Shown here: in pieces, positions 35,832 through 44,626 of the stretch
How the letters are laid out: each line of letters begins with the position of its first letter
How positions within the stretch are numbered: the stretch's first letter is position 1
Assembly: GCF_039521845.1 (NCBI RefSeq)
Contig: NZ_BAAACW010000017.1
Location: 12,111 to 76,110, forward strand
Reading direction: 5' to 3'
Source of the DNA: Alkalibacterium iburiense
GTDB taxonomy: Bacteria > Bacillota > Bacilli > Lactobacillales > Carnobacteriaceae_A
Length of the DNA stretch: 64,000 nt
The notes under the pieces: generated by a model
What the model was told of the DNA's origin: nothing
Seen by the model: only the letters and a program-made list of their open reading frames with translations
Databases searched by the model: none
Translations under genes and position numbers: made by a program

Positions 35832-35881
35832 AGAGGATTATCATAATTCCAAAAACATAAGGATTATATCATTATAATGAT
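35832..35881. promoter_or_regulatory. AT-rich dyads upstream of cbpB
   Basis: Two dyads begin with the same octamer AGGATTAT: GGATTATCATAATTCC (about 35835-35850) and the perfect palindrome ATCATTATAATGAT (35868-35881). They lie 110-155 bases before cbpB and just after yfcE. They resemble metal-regulator (Fur/PerR-type) operators in composition only. Confidence 0.35.
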
Positions 35882-35909
35882 TGGAAAATAATGAGAGATA
35901 TTTAAGCGA

Positions 35910-36428
35910 TTAGTTCAAATGAATAGACTGGCTTATTTCTGGAATGCTGTTGTGGTCCTTATCATAGAAATCAAAAGTGGCTGTCGTTTTATCTTCATCA
36001 ATAGTGAGTACAAGATATGTACCTTTGTGTCGATCACGGGGCTGAGTCAAACTGCCTGGATTGACAAAGTAGATGCCTTCTTCTTCCGCTACTTTTGCAA
36101 CGTGGGTATGTCCATAGAACACAAATCGGCATCCGGCTTTCTTAGCTTCTTCTTTTAACCGATCATAAGACTGTTTCACTTTATGCTTATGCCCATGAGC
36201 AATGAGAAATAACTCTCCTTGTATTTCTTCTAAGCGACTTAATTTTAATTTGTTTGCAAAATCCATGTTGCCTTCTACTGTTTGGTAATTCTGGAAAAGA
36301 GGATGATCTTCAGGCAGTTCTGAGTCCCCGCAATGAAACCAAGCATCTGTATCTTCTGAGTGAATAGATAGCAATTCTTCCATGTAATACGTATCTCCGT
36401 GATTGTCGCTTACTACAACGATTTTCAT
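35910..36428 (-). CDS. YfcE/MJ0936 family metallophosphoesterase
   Basis: 172-residue calcineurin-like phosphodiesterase. Metal-ligand motifs: VVSDNHGD, WFHCGDSE, GNMD, AHGHKHKV and YGHTHVA. It is the last gene of the murI-rdgB operon, 19 bases after rdgB, the same order as Bacillus racE-rdgB-ysnB. Biological substrate is not known. Confidence 0.92.
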   Translation of the reverse strand: MKIVVVSDNHGDTYYMEELLSIHSEDTDAWFHCGDSELPEDHPLFQNYQTVEGNMDFANKLKLSRLEEIQGELFLIAHGHKHKVKQSYDRLKEEAKKAGCRFVFYGHTHVAKVAEEEGIYFVNPGSLTQPRDRHKGTYLVLTIDEDKTTATFDFYDKDHNSIPEISQSIHLN

Positions 36429-36447
36429 CCTGTTCCGTCCTTCCTAT

Positions 36448-37059
36448 TTAAAAATCCTTCATCCAATCTGACCAGTTCTTTTCCAATTTTTCTAATGCTC
36501 GTGCTCGGTGACTGATTTCATTTTTTTCCTCTTCTGATAATTCAGCTAAAGTCTTGTCTTTTTCAGGCACATAAAATAAAGGATCGTAGCCAAAACCGTT
36601 CAATCCTCTTGGCACACCAGCTATTTGTCCTTCTAATTTACCGTCAACCACTAGAGACTCTTTTTCAGGATGAGCGATGGCTAGTGAACAATGAAAGGTT
36701 GCTTTGCGATTCTCATCTTTTACATCAGCTAGTTCGTTCAGCAACTTCGCATTGTTTCTGGCATCATTCTTTTCCTCTCCGGCATATCTGGCAGAATAAA
36801 CTCCAGGCTGGCCATGTAACGCTTCAACAGCTAATCCAGAATCATCTGCAATAACAACTGTTTGCAGTTCTTTTGCAATGGTTTCAGCTTTTAAGAGAGC
36901 ATTTTCTTGAAAGGTCTCTCCCGTTTCTTCTACATCTTCCAACTCTGGAAAGTCAAGGAGAGTTTTAATACTGTATCCGTATCTTTCAAATAACGCTTCA
37001 AACTCTTTTGCTTTTCCTTTATTTTTTGTTGCTATAACAACGAGTTTATCCTTATTCAT
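36448..37059 (-). CDS. rdgB: XTP/dITP diphosphatase (RdgB/HAM1)
   Basis: House-cleaning enzyme that hydrolyses non-canonical purine triphosphates (XTP, ITP, dITP) to monophosphates. The 203 residues carry ATKNKGKAKEFEALF, the DDSGLAVEAL motif, PGVYSARYAG, and GFGYDPLFYVPEKDKTLAEL with SHRARALEKL. Its start overlaps the murI 3' end by 8 bases, so it is translationally coupled. Confidence 0.96.
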   Translation of the reverse strand: MNKDKLVVIATKNKGKAKEFEALFERYGYSIKTLLDFPELEDVEETGETFQENALLKAETIAKELQTVVIADDSGLAVEALHGQPGVYSARYAGEEKNDARNNAKLLNELADVKDENRKATFHCSLAIAHPEKESLVVDGKLEGQIAGVPRGLNGFGYDPLFYVPEKDKTLAELSEEEKNEISHRARALEKLEKNWSDWMKDF

Positions 37060-37873
37060 CTTTTTCCAACCTTTCTAAAGAGACCGTTTGACAATCAAAT
37101 TCATCCGTCCCCATCCAGTCTGTTGCAATACGCTTAAATAGGTCAACCGATTCATCTGTTGTATATAACTGTATTGTAGATGGAGACAGACTGTCTGCTA
37201 ATAAGTCTTCTGACGTTAAAATATCTTCTATCTTTTCTGAAGTTAGAACACCCGGATCAATTAAGGTGACCTCTTCCCCCATGGCTTCTTGGATAAAAGG
37301 AGACAAGAGAGGAAAGTGTGTGCAGCCTAATATGAGCGTATCCATGTCTTCTTTTTTAAACGTATCCAATTGAGCGAGTACCGCTTCTCTCGCTTGTTCT
37401 GATTTGTAGAGATTGCTTTCTACTATATCTACAAAAGATGGACAGGCCATTTGTGAAAGGACCACATCCTCACTGAACTGATGGATGGTTTTGGTATAAA
37501 ACCCGGATTCCACTGTGCTTTTTGTTGCTAGCACTCCAATGTGTTTAGTGGTGCTCGTCTTGACAGCTGCTTCACTCCCAGGTGAAATCACGCCAATAAC
37601 TGGAACAGACACGTGCTCTTTGACTCTGTCCAAAGCTTGAGCTGTCGCCGTGTTGCACGCAATGACAATCATTTTGACATCACATTGCATTAAAAAATCA
37701 GCCATTTCCAATGTGAAAGCAATAATTTCTTCATTTGTTCGATTTCCATATGGACATCTGGCTGTATCTCCCATATATACGTAAGACTCATGTGGCAACC
37801 GTTCTTTTGCTGCTTTTAAAACCGTTAAGCCGCCTGCACCTGAGTCTAATAACCCTATTGGTTTATTATTCAT
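37052..37873 (-). CDS. murI: glutamate racemase
   Basis: Makes D-glutamate for peptidoglycan. The 273 residues show the two catalytic cysteines in VIACNTATAQA and LILGCTHFPLL, plus the N-terminal GLLDSGAGGLTVLKAA and YMGDTARCPYGNR. First gene of the murI-rdgB-yfcE operon and divergent from yslB. Length is normal for MurI/RacE. Confidence 0.97.
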   Translation of the reverse strand: MNNKPIGLLDSGAGGLTVLKAAKERLPHESYVYMGDTARCPYGNRTNEEIIAFTLEMADFLMQCDVKMIVIACNTATAQALDRVKEHVSVPVIGVISPGSEAAVKTSTTKHIGVLATKSTVESGFYTKTIHQFSEDVVLSQMACPSFVDIVESNLYKSEQAREAVLAQLDTFKKEDMDTLILGCTHFPLLSPFIQEAMGEEVTLIDPGVLTSEKIEDILTSEDLLADSLSPSTIQLYTTDESVDLFKRIATDWMGTDEFDCQTVSLERLEKDE

Positions 37874-38069
37874 TTTATTTCAACCTATTCTATATCTATC
37901 TCTATTTTTTACTTATAAATTCACATTATGTGTAGTATCACCTGTCAAAAAAAGGTAAAATAAGTAAGTATGGTTTTACCCTCTCTTATTATTATAAAGA
38001 ATTATTTGAAAAATATAAAGGTAAACTAGGTTGAGTGAGATAAAGTTCGTTAAAGGAGTACATTGAAGC

Positions 38070-38492
38070 ATGGAACAGGAAGCAACCCCTCACGTGCAGG
38101 GCATTACGTTACTTAGAGATCAATTATTACCGAAATTATTAAAAGAAGACGAAGAAAGCATATTATATTGGGCTGGGAAAGAACTCGCTCGCTCATATGA
38201 CTTTTCATCCGTAGAAGATATTTTACAGACGATGGAAGAGGTTTCTTTTGGAACAGTCGAAATGGTGGAAAAGAAACGCTCCTCTTATCGTTTTCATTTA
38301 TTCGGGTCTGTTGTTACCAGTCGTTTAAATGGCAACAAGAACGCAACGTTTGATCTGGAAACAGGCTTTTTAGCTCAAGCGGTCCAACAGGTGAGCCAGG
38401 TTTATTCTGAAGGAACGTATCGCCTAATAAAAAAAGGAAGCCGAATAGAAATACTCATACAGACAGACCGGAAAGAATCCCTTACTGAATAG
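38070..38492 (+). CDS. yslB: YslB family protein (DUF2507)
   Basis: 140 residues of unknown function. Family features: LLRDQLLPKLLKEDEESILYWAGKELARSY near the N-terminus, then F.LETGFLAQAVQQVSQ. In lactic acid bacteria yslB often lies divergent from murI, as here. GGAG at about 9-10 bases before the ATG supports the start. A role in cell-wall metabolism is guilt by association only. Confidence 0.85.
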   Translation: MEQEATPHVQGITLLRDQLLPKLLKEDEESILYWAGKELARSYDFSSVEDILQTMEEVSFGTVEMVEKKRSSYRFHLFGSVVTSRLNGNKNATFDLETGFLAQAVQQVSQVYSEGTYRLIKKGSRIEILIQTDRKESLTE

Positions 38493-38493
38493 T

Positions 38494-38538
38494 AAAAGCC
38501 TTAACGCTCAGTTCAAACGGAGCGTTAAGGCTTTTTTA
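38494..38538. terminator. terminator after yslB
   Basis: AAAGCCTTAACGCTC pairs perfectly with GAGCGTTAAGGCTTT, followed by TTT. It also touches the stop end of the convergent minus-strand gene, so it is probably bidirectional. Confidence 0.9.
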
Positions 38539-39993
38539 TATTACAGATGCTTCTAGCATAGACTGCACCCCAGTTATAGCACTTTGAGATACCAAATCGA
38601 CATTCGTATTGCCGATTTGTATACCTGAAGCCAATTGACCATATACTTTAAAGAAGGGGCGGACTTTACCTGTGCCATCCTTTATTGACATAGAGGGATA
38701 GTCAATAGCTACTCCACCAAATGGGTAGGGTAAGACGAGTTTATCCTCCAATAATTGTCTGATTAAAGGCTGTTGATGTTCTGTTTGAGAAAGAAGATGA
38801 GTTCTCTGTCCCGTTGCATTAATTAAATAATCAATCTGTGTAGGCTTCTCATTTTGCGTGTGGATTAAAAATTCTTTTTCATTATGATTGATAGAAGTGA
38901 TGGCATTATGCATACGAATCTTTCCTTCTTCATGCCCATCGAGTATGTCTTGTGCTACTTTTTGAGGAATGGGAATTTTGAAACGAGAAAAATGGAGCTC
39001 TCTGTGTTTTTTAAACACCCTTTTTTCACTATCTGGCAAAGCTAACCATATATAAGGAAAGGTCTCTTTCAATTCCCCAATCAATTTCTGAAATCGGCCT
39101 AATTCTTTTAGATGATGGAGGTCTTTTTTCAACCCCTCTATATCTCCCGATCCAAGATTCTCCCATATCCATTTTATATTAATCTGGTAATCTAGCCCTA
39201 TCTTGATAAACCATTCTTCAACACCCTTTAAGGTGAGTGTCCTGTCTGTTTGAAGTAAGGCATTCAGATAAGCATCCTTTTTTTCTTTTGTGAGTAGGGT
39301 GTCAGGAAAATATCCTCTAATGGAAGAAAACTTACTGTCCAATGAAAAAAAGTGAAATGTCGCTTCTGGATTTTTCTTTTTTAAAAAGTGCATCGCGTCC
39401 AGTGCTGTTAACCGAGACCCCAGTATGCCGATGGATGCCTTCTTTGTTTCAAACGCTAACTGCTTAGTAGCCGGATAAGGATGATACACATACTGGGATA
39501 GTCCTTTTAACTGGAAAGGATCCTGGTAAGCCAAATGACCGACTGCCAGGTGCACAACGTCGACTTTTTTTATATAGTCTTTTGTTTCAATAAGATAAGA
39601 AGCATGATCCCCTATTGCCCTGATACGTGTCACTTTTTGATAAATAACTGTCACAGGTAAGTCAATAAGCCACTCCTCCAGTCTTTCTTTTACATACTCA
39701 CCAAACCATGCTCTGGGAACGTGAAGAGACTTCGCATCTGTGATAGGTTTGTTTTGTTCAATCCACTGTAAAAAGTCAGTGGGATGTGAAGGGTCTATGG
39801 TCATGGACTCTGCGTACTGATTCAATACTAATGCAGAGTCATCCTGCTGATAAGGAAGACCTGTTCCAAATAATTCACTATCAGAAAAAATTATGAGTTC
39901 TACTTTTTTTAATTGAGTCTGACTCAATTGCTTTTTTATTTCTCTTATTAAACTGACACCTGCTACTCCCATGCCAATGATGGCTATTTTCAT
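38536..39993 (-). CDS. FAD/NAD(P)-binding protein (NAD_binding_9 type)
   Basis: 485 residues. N-terminal dinucleotide-binding motif IAIIGMGVAGVSLIREI, a conserved GTGLPYQQDD stretch, VLNQYAESM, PRAWFGEYV, a second nucleotide motif IGILGSRLTALDAMHFL and INATGQRTHLL near the end. This fits the FAD-NAD(P)-binding family (YdhS-like) of unknown substrate. The ATG follows AGAGGGGG. No obvious operon partners; both neighbours have their own terminators. Confidence 0.75.
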   Translation of the reverse strand: MKIAIIGMGVAGVSLIREIKKQLSQTQLKKVELIIFSDSELFGTGLPYQQDDSALVLNQYAESMTIDPSHPTDFLQWIEQNKPITDAKSLHVPRAWFGEYVKERLEEWLIDLPVTVIYQKVTRIRAIGDHASYLIETKDYIKKVDVVHLAVGHLAYQDPFQLKGLSQYVYHPYPATKQLAFETKKASIGILGSRLTALDAMHFLKKKNPEATFHFFSLDSKFSSIRGYFPDTLLTKEKKDAYLNALLQTDRTLTLKGVEEWFIKIGLDYQINIKWIWENLGSGDIEGLKKDLHHLKELGRFQKLIGELKETFPYIWLALPDSEKRVFKKHRELHFSRFKIPIPQKVAQDILDGHEEGKIRMHNAITSINHNEKEFLIHTQNEKPTQIDYLINATGQRTHLLSQTEHQQPLIRQLLEDKLVLPYPFGGVAIDYPSMSIKDGTGKVRPFFKVYGQLASGIQIGNTNVDLVSQSAITGVQSMLEASVI

Positions 39994-40106
39994 ATAAATT
40001 GACCCCCTCTTTCTGTTCTTTTATAGTTTATCAGATGACGTGTAAATTTATAGTAAAGGAGTTAACGAGACCATTACAACTTTGCTCCAATTGAACATAA
40101 AAAAAC

Positions 40107-40142
40107 GTTCTCTTACTCTTTCTTTTCAGAAAATAAGAGAAC
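40107..40142 (-). terminator. intrinsic terminator of the unknown small gene
   Basis: On the minus strand GTTCTCTTA pairs with TAAGAGAAC; a T7 run follows after CG. Confidence 0.82.
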
Positions 40143-40149
40143 ACTTAAC

Positions 40150-40431
40150 TCAAATATTAATATTCATTGGAATGCGGTTAATAATAGACAAGCCTTCTTC
40201 CATTACTTTCACAAACCTAATCTCTATTGCGTCCCATGTCATCAAATCATTAAACGAGTAGTCATTTTTACGCAAGACAACATCAAGCGGGCAGTCGATT
40301 TCATCATCTGCATTTTGAATGACATCGCGGTCATCCACTTCTAACTCCACTGTTTTCTCTTTGCATTCAATTATATATCTGTACTCAACCATTTTTACAG
40401 GTGCCGAGGGACTCATTCCATTTTGTGACAT
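40150..40431 (-). CDS. uncharacterised small acidic protein
   Basis: I do not recognise this family. From the ATG at 40431 (TTGGAG 9 bases upstream) it is 93 residues: MSQNGMSPSAPVKMVEYRYIIE..., predicted mostly beta strand with many Asp and Glu (VDDRDVIQNADDEIDCPLDV) and no membrane segment or signal. An in-frame GTG at 40485 would add 18 residues but lacks a ribosome site. It has its own promoter and terminator, so it is probably expressed. Neighbouring genes give no functional hint. Confidence 0.6.
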   Translation of the reverse strand: MSQNGMSPSAPVKMVEYRYIIECKEKTVELEVDDRDVIQNADDEIDCPLDVVLRKNDYSFNDLMTWDAIEIRFVKVMEEGLSIINRIPMNINI

Positions 40432-40548
40432 ACCATCACTCTCCAACATTACATTTTCATTTGAATCATTGAATAGGATTTCCACTTACTGCTTGGAAAA
40501 AAACAACACTTAGTTTCTTACCTTTTATGTGACACCATTCTATATCAG

Positions 40549-40576
40549 ATAATAGCAAAAAGACAGAACTTTACAA
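40549..40576 (-). promoter_or_regulatory. promoter of the unknown small gene
   Basis: On the minus strand TTGTAA (40576-40571) and TGCTATTAT, an extended -10 (40554-40549), with a 16-base spacer. Confidence 0.6.
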
Positions 40577-40696
40577 CGAAATATGTATGATAGTTCGTAA
40601 GTGTCATAGAAAAGTCACAATTCTCCCTTAATTCTTCCCTTTTATTGTCCGTACAGCGGCCCAGACTGCCTACACGATTCGTGTTAAAATATTAAA

Positions 40697-40723
40697 AAAC
40701 GAGGCTTAATTAAAAGCCTCGTT
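40697..40723 (-). terminator. intrinsic terminator of trxA
   Basis: On the minus strand AACGAGGCTTT pairs with AAGCCTCGTT, followed by TTTT. Confidence 0.88.
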
Positions 40724-40732
40724 CACTCGGTA

Positions 40733-41044
40733 TTATTGATGCTTCGCTAGGGCTGCTTCGATTTGCTCTTTGCTGTGGTAGCCGATTAATTTATCGACAA
40801 CTTCCCCATCTTTTGTCACAAGTAAAGTCGGAATGCTCATGATGCCAAACTGACTTGGTGTTTCTTTGTTAGCATCCACGTCCATTTTGAAATAATTAAC
40901 ACTGCCATCTGATTCTTCATTTAATTCATCAATAACAGGTGACTGCATACGACAAGGTCCGCACCATGTTGCCCAAAAGTCCGTTAAAGCTAAGCCAGAA
41001 CTTGTTTCTTCATTGAAATTTTGATCTGTTAATTCTCTTACCAT
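40733..41044 (-). CDS. trxA: thioredoxin
   Basis: Redox protein reducing protein disulfides. 103 residues with the active site FWATWCGPCRMQSPVI, cis-Pro in MSIPTLLV and C-terminal GYHSKEQIEAAL. An 8-codon extension in frame is possible, but AGGAGG lies 7 bases before the ATG at 41044. It follows mutS2 by 107 bases, same order as in Bacillus (mutSB-...-trxA). Confidence 0.96.
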   Translation of the reverse strand: MVRELTDQNFNEETSSGLALTDFWATWCGPCRMQSPVIDELNEESDGSVNYFKMDVDANKETPSQFGIMSIPTLLVTKDGEVVDKLIGYHSKEQIEAALAKHQ

Positions 41045-41151
41045 TGTAAAACCTCCTATTAATTCCACTTACTTATTAAAAGTAAGTTTCCCGCTTAATT
41101 TTCAGTATAGCAAAATTCACTCTCTTTGTCCATAAAGGAATACTCAATCTC

Positions 41152-43524
41152 TTATTTAAAGGTAACGATAGTCGCTCCATTTCCCCCTTGGTTAGCAGGA
41201 GCATCTTCAAATTTTTTAACTTGAGAATGTTTCTGCAAGAATTGATGGACCCCTTTTCTGACGGCCCCAGTGCCCATACCATGAATGATTGTCACTTTAG
41301 GGTAATTTTGTAACAGCGCCTGGTCAAGATAGCGGTCGACTTGTTGAACAGCTTCTTCTACTCTTTCACCCCGCACATCAATTTCTGTCGATACACCTGG
41401 ACCAGAAGAGCGACGGATAGAAACTCGCTGTTTCGGCGCTTCCTCTTCTTCAGACTGAACTAAATCGGCTTCTGGTAACTTCATTTTCAGCATACCCATT
41501 TGAACGACCCATTGGTTCGCATCAGCTTTTTCAATGATTGTTCCCTTCTGTCCAAAGGACTGAACATGTACAGCATCTCCGACTTTTAACGTCTTTTTCT
41601 TTTTCTGTTTTTGGAGAACCTTGTTTTTTCTAAGAGACTCTTCTTCTGTCTTCAATCGAGACAATCTGGTTTGTGCATCAATAAATTCATGCTCTTTCAA
41701 AGGGCCTTGATGCGTTCCTTCAAGCTGCTTATCTCTTAATTCTTTAATGATAGCCTCTGCTTCCGATTTTGCTTTTTCCACAATCGCATTGGCTTCTGTT
41801 TCAGCTTTTTTCTTTAAACTCACTTTTTCATTTTGGTACTCTTTATGTGCTTCTTTTAATTCTCTATGCAGTTTTTCTGCTTCTCGTAATTCCACTCGTG
41901 CTTTTTCCGCTTGATTTTCTGCAGACTTCCGTTTGGCTTCCAAATCTTCTATCATGTGATCGACGCTTTGACTTTCGCCACTCATTAATTGCTTGGCTGT
42001 ATCAATAATACCATCCTCTACGCCAAGGCGTCTGGCAATTTCAAAGGCATTACTCCTACCGGGTATCCCAATAAGCAAACGATAAGTCGGGCTTAAGGTG
42101 TCGACATCAAATTCCATACTCGCATTAATGGTTTCTGGGCGATTATAGCCATAAGCTTTCAATTCAGGATAGTGAGACGTAATCATGACATAGCTGCCTT
42201 TTTGAGCAATCGCATCTAGCAAAGCTATAGCCAAGGCGGCTCCTTCTTGAGGATCCGTCCCTGCTCCTAACTCATCCAGTAAAATCAAACTCTGATTATC
42301 CATCTGCTTTAAGATAGAGACAATGTTTGTAAGATGAGAAGAGAAAGTCGATAAGCTTTGTTCGATGGACTGCTCGTCTCCGATATCCGCAAAGACACTT
42401 GAGAAGATACCCATCGTACTGTCTTCCTCTACCGGCAAGAATAAGCCAGCCTGACCCATCAACTGAAGAAGACCCAATGTCTTCAGAACGACGGTTTTTC
42501 CCCCTGTGTTGGGTCCTGTCACTATCATGGTTTTGTAGTCTTCTCCCAGAATAATATCGTTGGCTACCACTTCTTCTTCCGTAAGTAACGGATGACGGGC
42601 TTGGAAAAGGGACACAGCATTCTCTGTGCTGACACGTGGTTTGACGGCTTTTATGCTTCGAGCGTATCGCGCCTTGGCTTGAATAAAATCTAATTCAACT
42701 AGCAAAGAGAGATGCATTTCCAAGTCTTCTCTGTAAGGCGCAATGTCTTGTGTGAGTTCTGATAGTATCCGTTCTATTTCTGTTTTCTCTTCTACTTGGT
42801 ATTGGCGTAATCGGTTATTCAAATCAACAATACTTTGCGGTTCAATAAATAATGTCTGGCCTGTTGAACTTTGGTCGTGGACCACTCCCCCAAAAGTCGT
42901 ACGGTTTTCCTGTTTGACGGGAATCACGTACCGGTCATTTCTCATTGTAATAATCGCATCGGTTAGAAAGCGTGCTTGGGGCCCTCTGACAATGCTTTCC
43001 AGCTTTTGACGTGTACGGCTTTCCGTTAATTTGATGCCTTCTCTAACCCCTTTTAACTTAGCACTGGCATCGTCAAGGACGTATCCCCCTTCGTCAACTA
43101 CACGATTAATCTTTCTTTCTAAAGAAGAGAAGGCATCCAGGTTTTCCACCTTATCATACAGACGATGTAACGTAATGGCCTCTTCTTTCGCTTGATTGAA
43201 AAAGCTCTTGATTTCTCTAAGGGTGCGGATAATTCGTCCAATTTGAGCGACTTCCTGCCCATTGAGAGTGCCATGGATACGTACGCGTTTCAGATGAGGA
43301 CGAATGTCTTCAAAAGCCGCAACCGGAATCCCTCCTTTTAATCTCAATAATAAATAAGCATCGTCTGTTTCTTCTAATTGTGTTTTGATTTCCTGTTCTT
43401 CTTTTGTAGGAAGAAGCGTCAGGGTCTTTTCTTTTCCCAATCGGGAAACAGTATGCTCTGCCAATTGACGAATGACTTTTTCATATTCTAATTTTTTATA
43501 GGATGATTTAAATGGTTCTGTCAC
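41152..43524 (-). CDS. mutS2: endonuclease MutS2
   Basis: MutS paralogue lacking the mismatch-recognition domain; linked to limiting homologous recombination and to rescue of collided ribosomes. The protein has a clamp/core region, ABC ATPase with Walker A TGPNTGGKTVVLKTLG and Walker B LILLDELGAGTDPQEGAAL, a long coiled coil (about 490-620) and a C-terminal Smr nuclease domain (IDVRGERVEEA, HGMGTGAVRKGVHQFL). The outer ATG (43590) has no ribosome site; GTG at 43524 lies 8 bases after AAGGAG and gives 790 residues, the usual length. Confidence 0.95.
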   Translation of the reverse strand: MTEPFKSSYKKLEYEKVIRQLAEHTVSRLGKEKTLTLLPTKEEQEIKTQLEETDDAYLLLRLKGGIPVAAFEDIRPHLKRVRIHGTLNGQEVAQIGRIIRTLREIKSFFNQAKEEAITLHRLYDKVENLDAFSSLERKINRVVDEGGYVLDDASAKLKGVREGIKLTESRTRQKLESIVRGPQARFLTDAIITMRNDRYVIPVKQENRTTFGGVVHDQSSTGQTLFIEPQSIVDLNNRLRQYQVEEKTEIERILSELTQDIAPYREDLEMHLSLLVELDFIQAKARYARSIKAVKPRVSTENAVSLFQARHPLLTEEEVVANDIILGEDYKTMIVTGPNTGGKTVVLKTLGLLQLMGQAGLFLPVEEDSTMGIFSSVFADIGDEQSIEQSLSTFSSHLTNIVSILKQMDNQSLILLDELGAGTDPQEGAALAIALLDAIAQKGSYVMITSHYPELKAYGYNRPETINASMEFDVDTLSPTYRLLIGIPGRSNAFEIARRLGVEDGIIDTAKQLMSGESQSVDHMIEDLEAKRKSAENQAEKARVELREAEKLHRELKEAHKEYQNEKVSLKKKAETEANAIVEKAKSEAEAIIKELRDKQLEGTHQGPLKEHEFIDAQTRLSRLKTEEESLRKNKVLQKQKKKKTLKVGDAVHVQSFGQKGTIIEKADANQWVVQMGMLKMKLPEADLVQSEEEEAPKQRVSIRRSSGPGVSTEIDVRGERVEEAVQQVDRYLDQALLQNYPKVTIIHGMGTGAVRKGVHQFLQKHSQVKKFEDAPANQGGNGATIVTFK

Positions 43525-43604
43525 TATTTTCTCTCCTTCAATTTGATAAAAAAGTTGATTGTAAGGAATAGGCTCATTCCCCTCAATCAACTTTCACTTT
43601 TTTA

Positions 43605-44168
43605 TTAACTTTCTTCGACTGCTTCCTCTACCCACCAATCATAAAACTGGGTAGACAATTCTGGAGTAGTGGTCACTATTCCTCTCGCTAAACTGCTGGT
43701 TTCAAACTGATTTTGAATAAAGTCAATAGGTATCGTAGATAGGACAAATAAAATAAGAAACAGTCCCACATAATGAACGAATAAGCTGACAATTGCTCCT
43801 CCTATGGCATTTACGACGCGAATGACGGGTAAGTCAGCCAGGAAGTTTATAAGACCGCCTATCAAACGTGTAGCGAGCCAACCGGCAAATAAGATGAGGA
43901 TAAAGGACAGCCCTCTGTAGAAGGCCCCATCCAATTGAAATAGCAAATCCATCCCGTATAACACAAATGGATTTTCAGACGATGAACCAGGTGTCGGGTA
44001 CGGCACAATCATTTCTACGTAATCACTGACAAACTGGTAATAATTTAAAGCAAACCAGAAGGATACGGCATAGCCTATGGTCAGGATAAGCTGAAGGATG
44101 AGCCCTCTTCTGGCTCCACTGTATAATGCAATGAATAAGATAAATAATATAAGTCCGTTAAATAACAT
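43605..44168 (-). CDS. cvpA: CvpA family membrane protein
   Basis: 187 residues with four hydrophobic segments; pattern LILFILFIALYSGARRGLILQLILTIGY matches the CvpA N-terminus and LADLPVIRVVNAIGGAIVSLFVHYVGLFLILF the later part. Named after colicin V production but a general envelope protein. It lies between zapA and mutS2, as in Bacillus (zapA-yshB). Confidence 0.9.
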   Translation of the reverse strand: MLFNGLILFILFIALYSGARRGLILQLILTIGYAVSFWFALNYYQFVSDYVEMIVPYPTPGSSSENPFVLYGMDLLFQLDGAFYRGLSFILILFAGWLATRLIGGLINFLADLPVIRVVNAIGGAIVSLFVHYVGLFLILFVLSTIPIDFIQNQFETSSLARGIVTTTPELSTQFYDWWVEEAVEES

Positions 44169-44193
44169 ACGTGTCTCCTTGTTTCAAACAGAG

Positions 44194-44463
44194 TCAGTCC
44201 CTCTGTTTATTTTCTGAATCTTTGATTTTCTCTTTTATTTCTTCTAACTCTTTCCGCATAGCCAATTGGTCAGAAACAGCATTGATAGCCAGTAAAACGG
44301 CTCGCTTTTCTTTACTCATGCCTTTAGTCATTTCTTTTAATTGAGCTAATTGTTCATCAACAGTTTCCGCTACGACTTGCATATGCTTTTGAGATTTAGG
44401 ACCAACAATCGTATACGATTCCCCGTCAATAGTTGCTTTATATCTGCTCTTTTCTTCCGGCAT
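44194..44463 (-). CDS. zapA: cell division protein ZapA
   Basis: FtsZ-ring cross-linker, 89 residues. N-terminal beta part (RYKATIDGESYTIVG) and a coiled-coil C-terminus (ISDQLAMRKELEEIKEKIKDSENK-type region), with the ERAV-like motif KRAVLLAINAVSDQL. ATG preceded by GGGGG. First gene of the zapA-cvpA-mutS2 run, which fits the Bacillus order. Confidence 0.9.
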   Translation of the reverse strand: MPEEKSRYKATIDGESYTIVGPKSQKHMQVVAETVDEQLAQLKEMTKGMSKEKRAVLLAINAVSDQLAMRKELEEIKEKIKDSENKQRD

Positions 44464-44584
44464 AAAAAAGCCCCCTTGCTACTCAAATTCTTTATTATAA
44501 TACCATGAATGGTTTGTTTATGCATTATCTAGAAGGATTTATTTCGTAGAGTTCAAGCTTTCTTTTTTGAACAAACCCAAAAAT

Positions 44585-44613
44585 AAAAAGCAAAGAGGCC
44601 CTCTCTGCTTTTT
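44585..44613 (-). terminator. intrinsic terminator of pheST
   Basis: On the minus strand AAAAAGCAGAGAGG pairs with CCTCTTTGCTTTTT (one mismatch), followed by ATTTTTG. Confidence 0.85.
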
Positions 44614-44626
44614 ATCTTTTCTTTAA

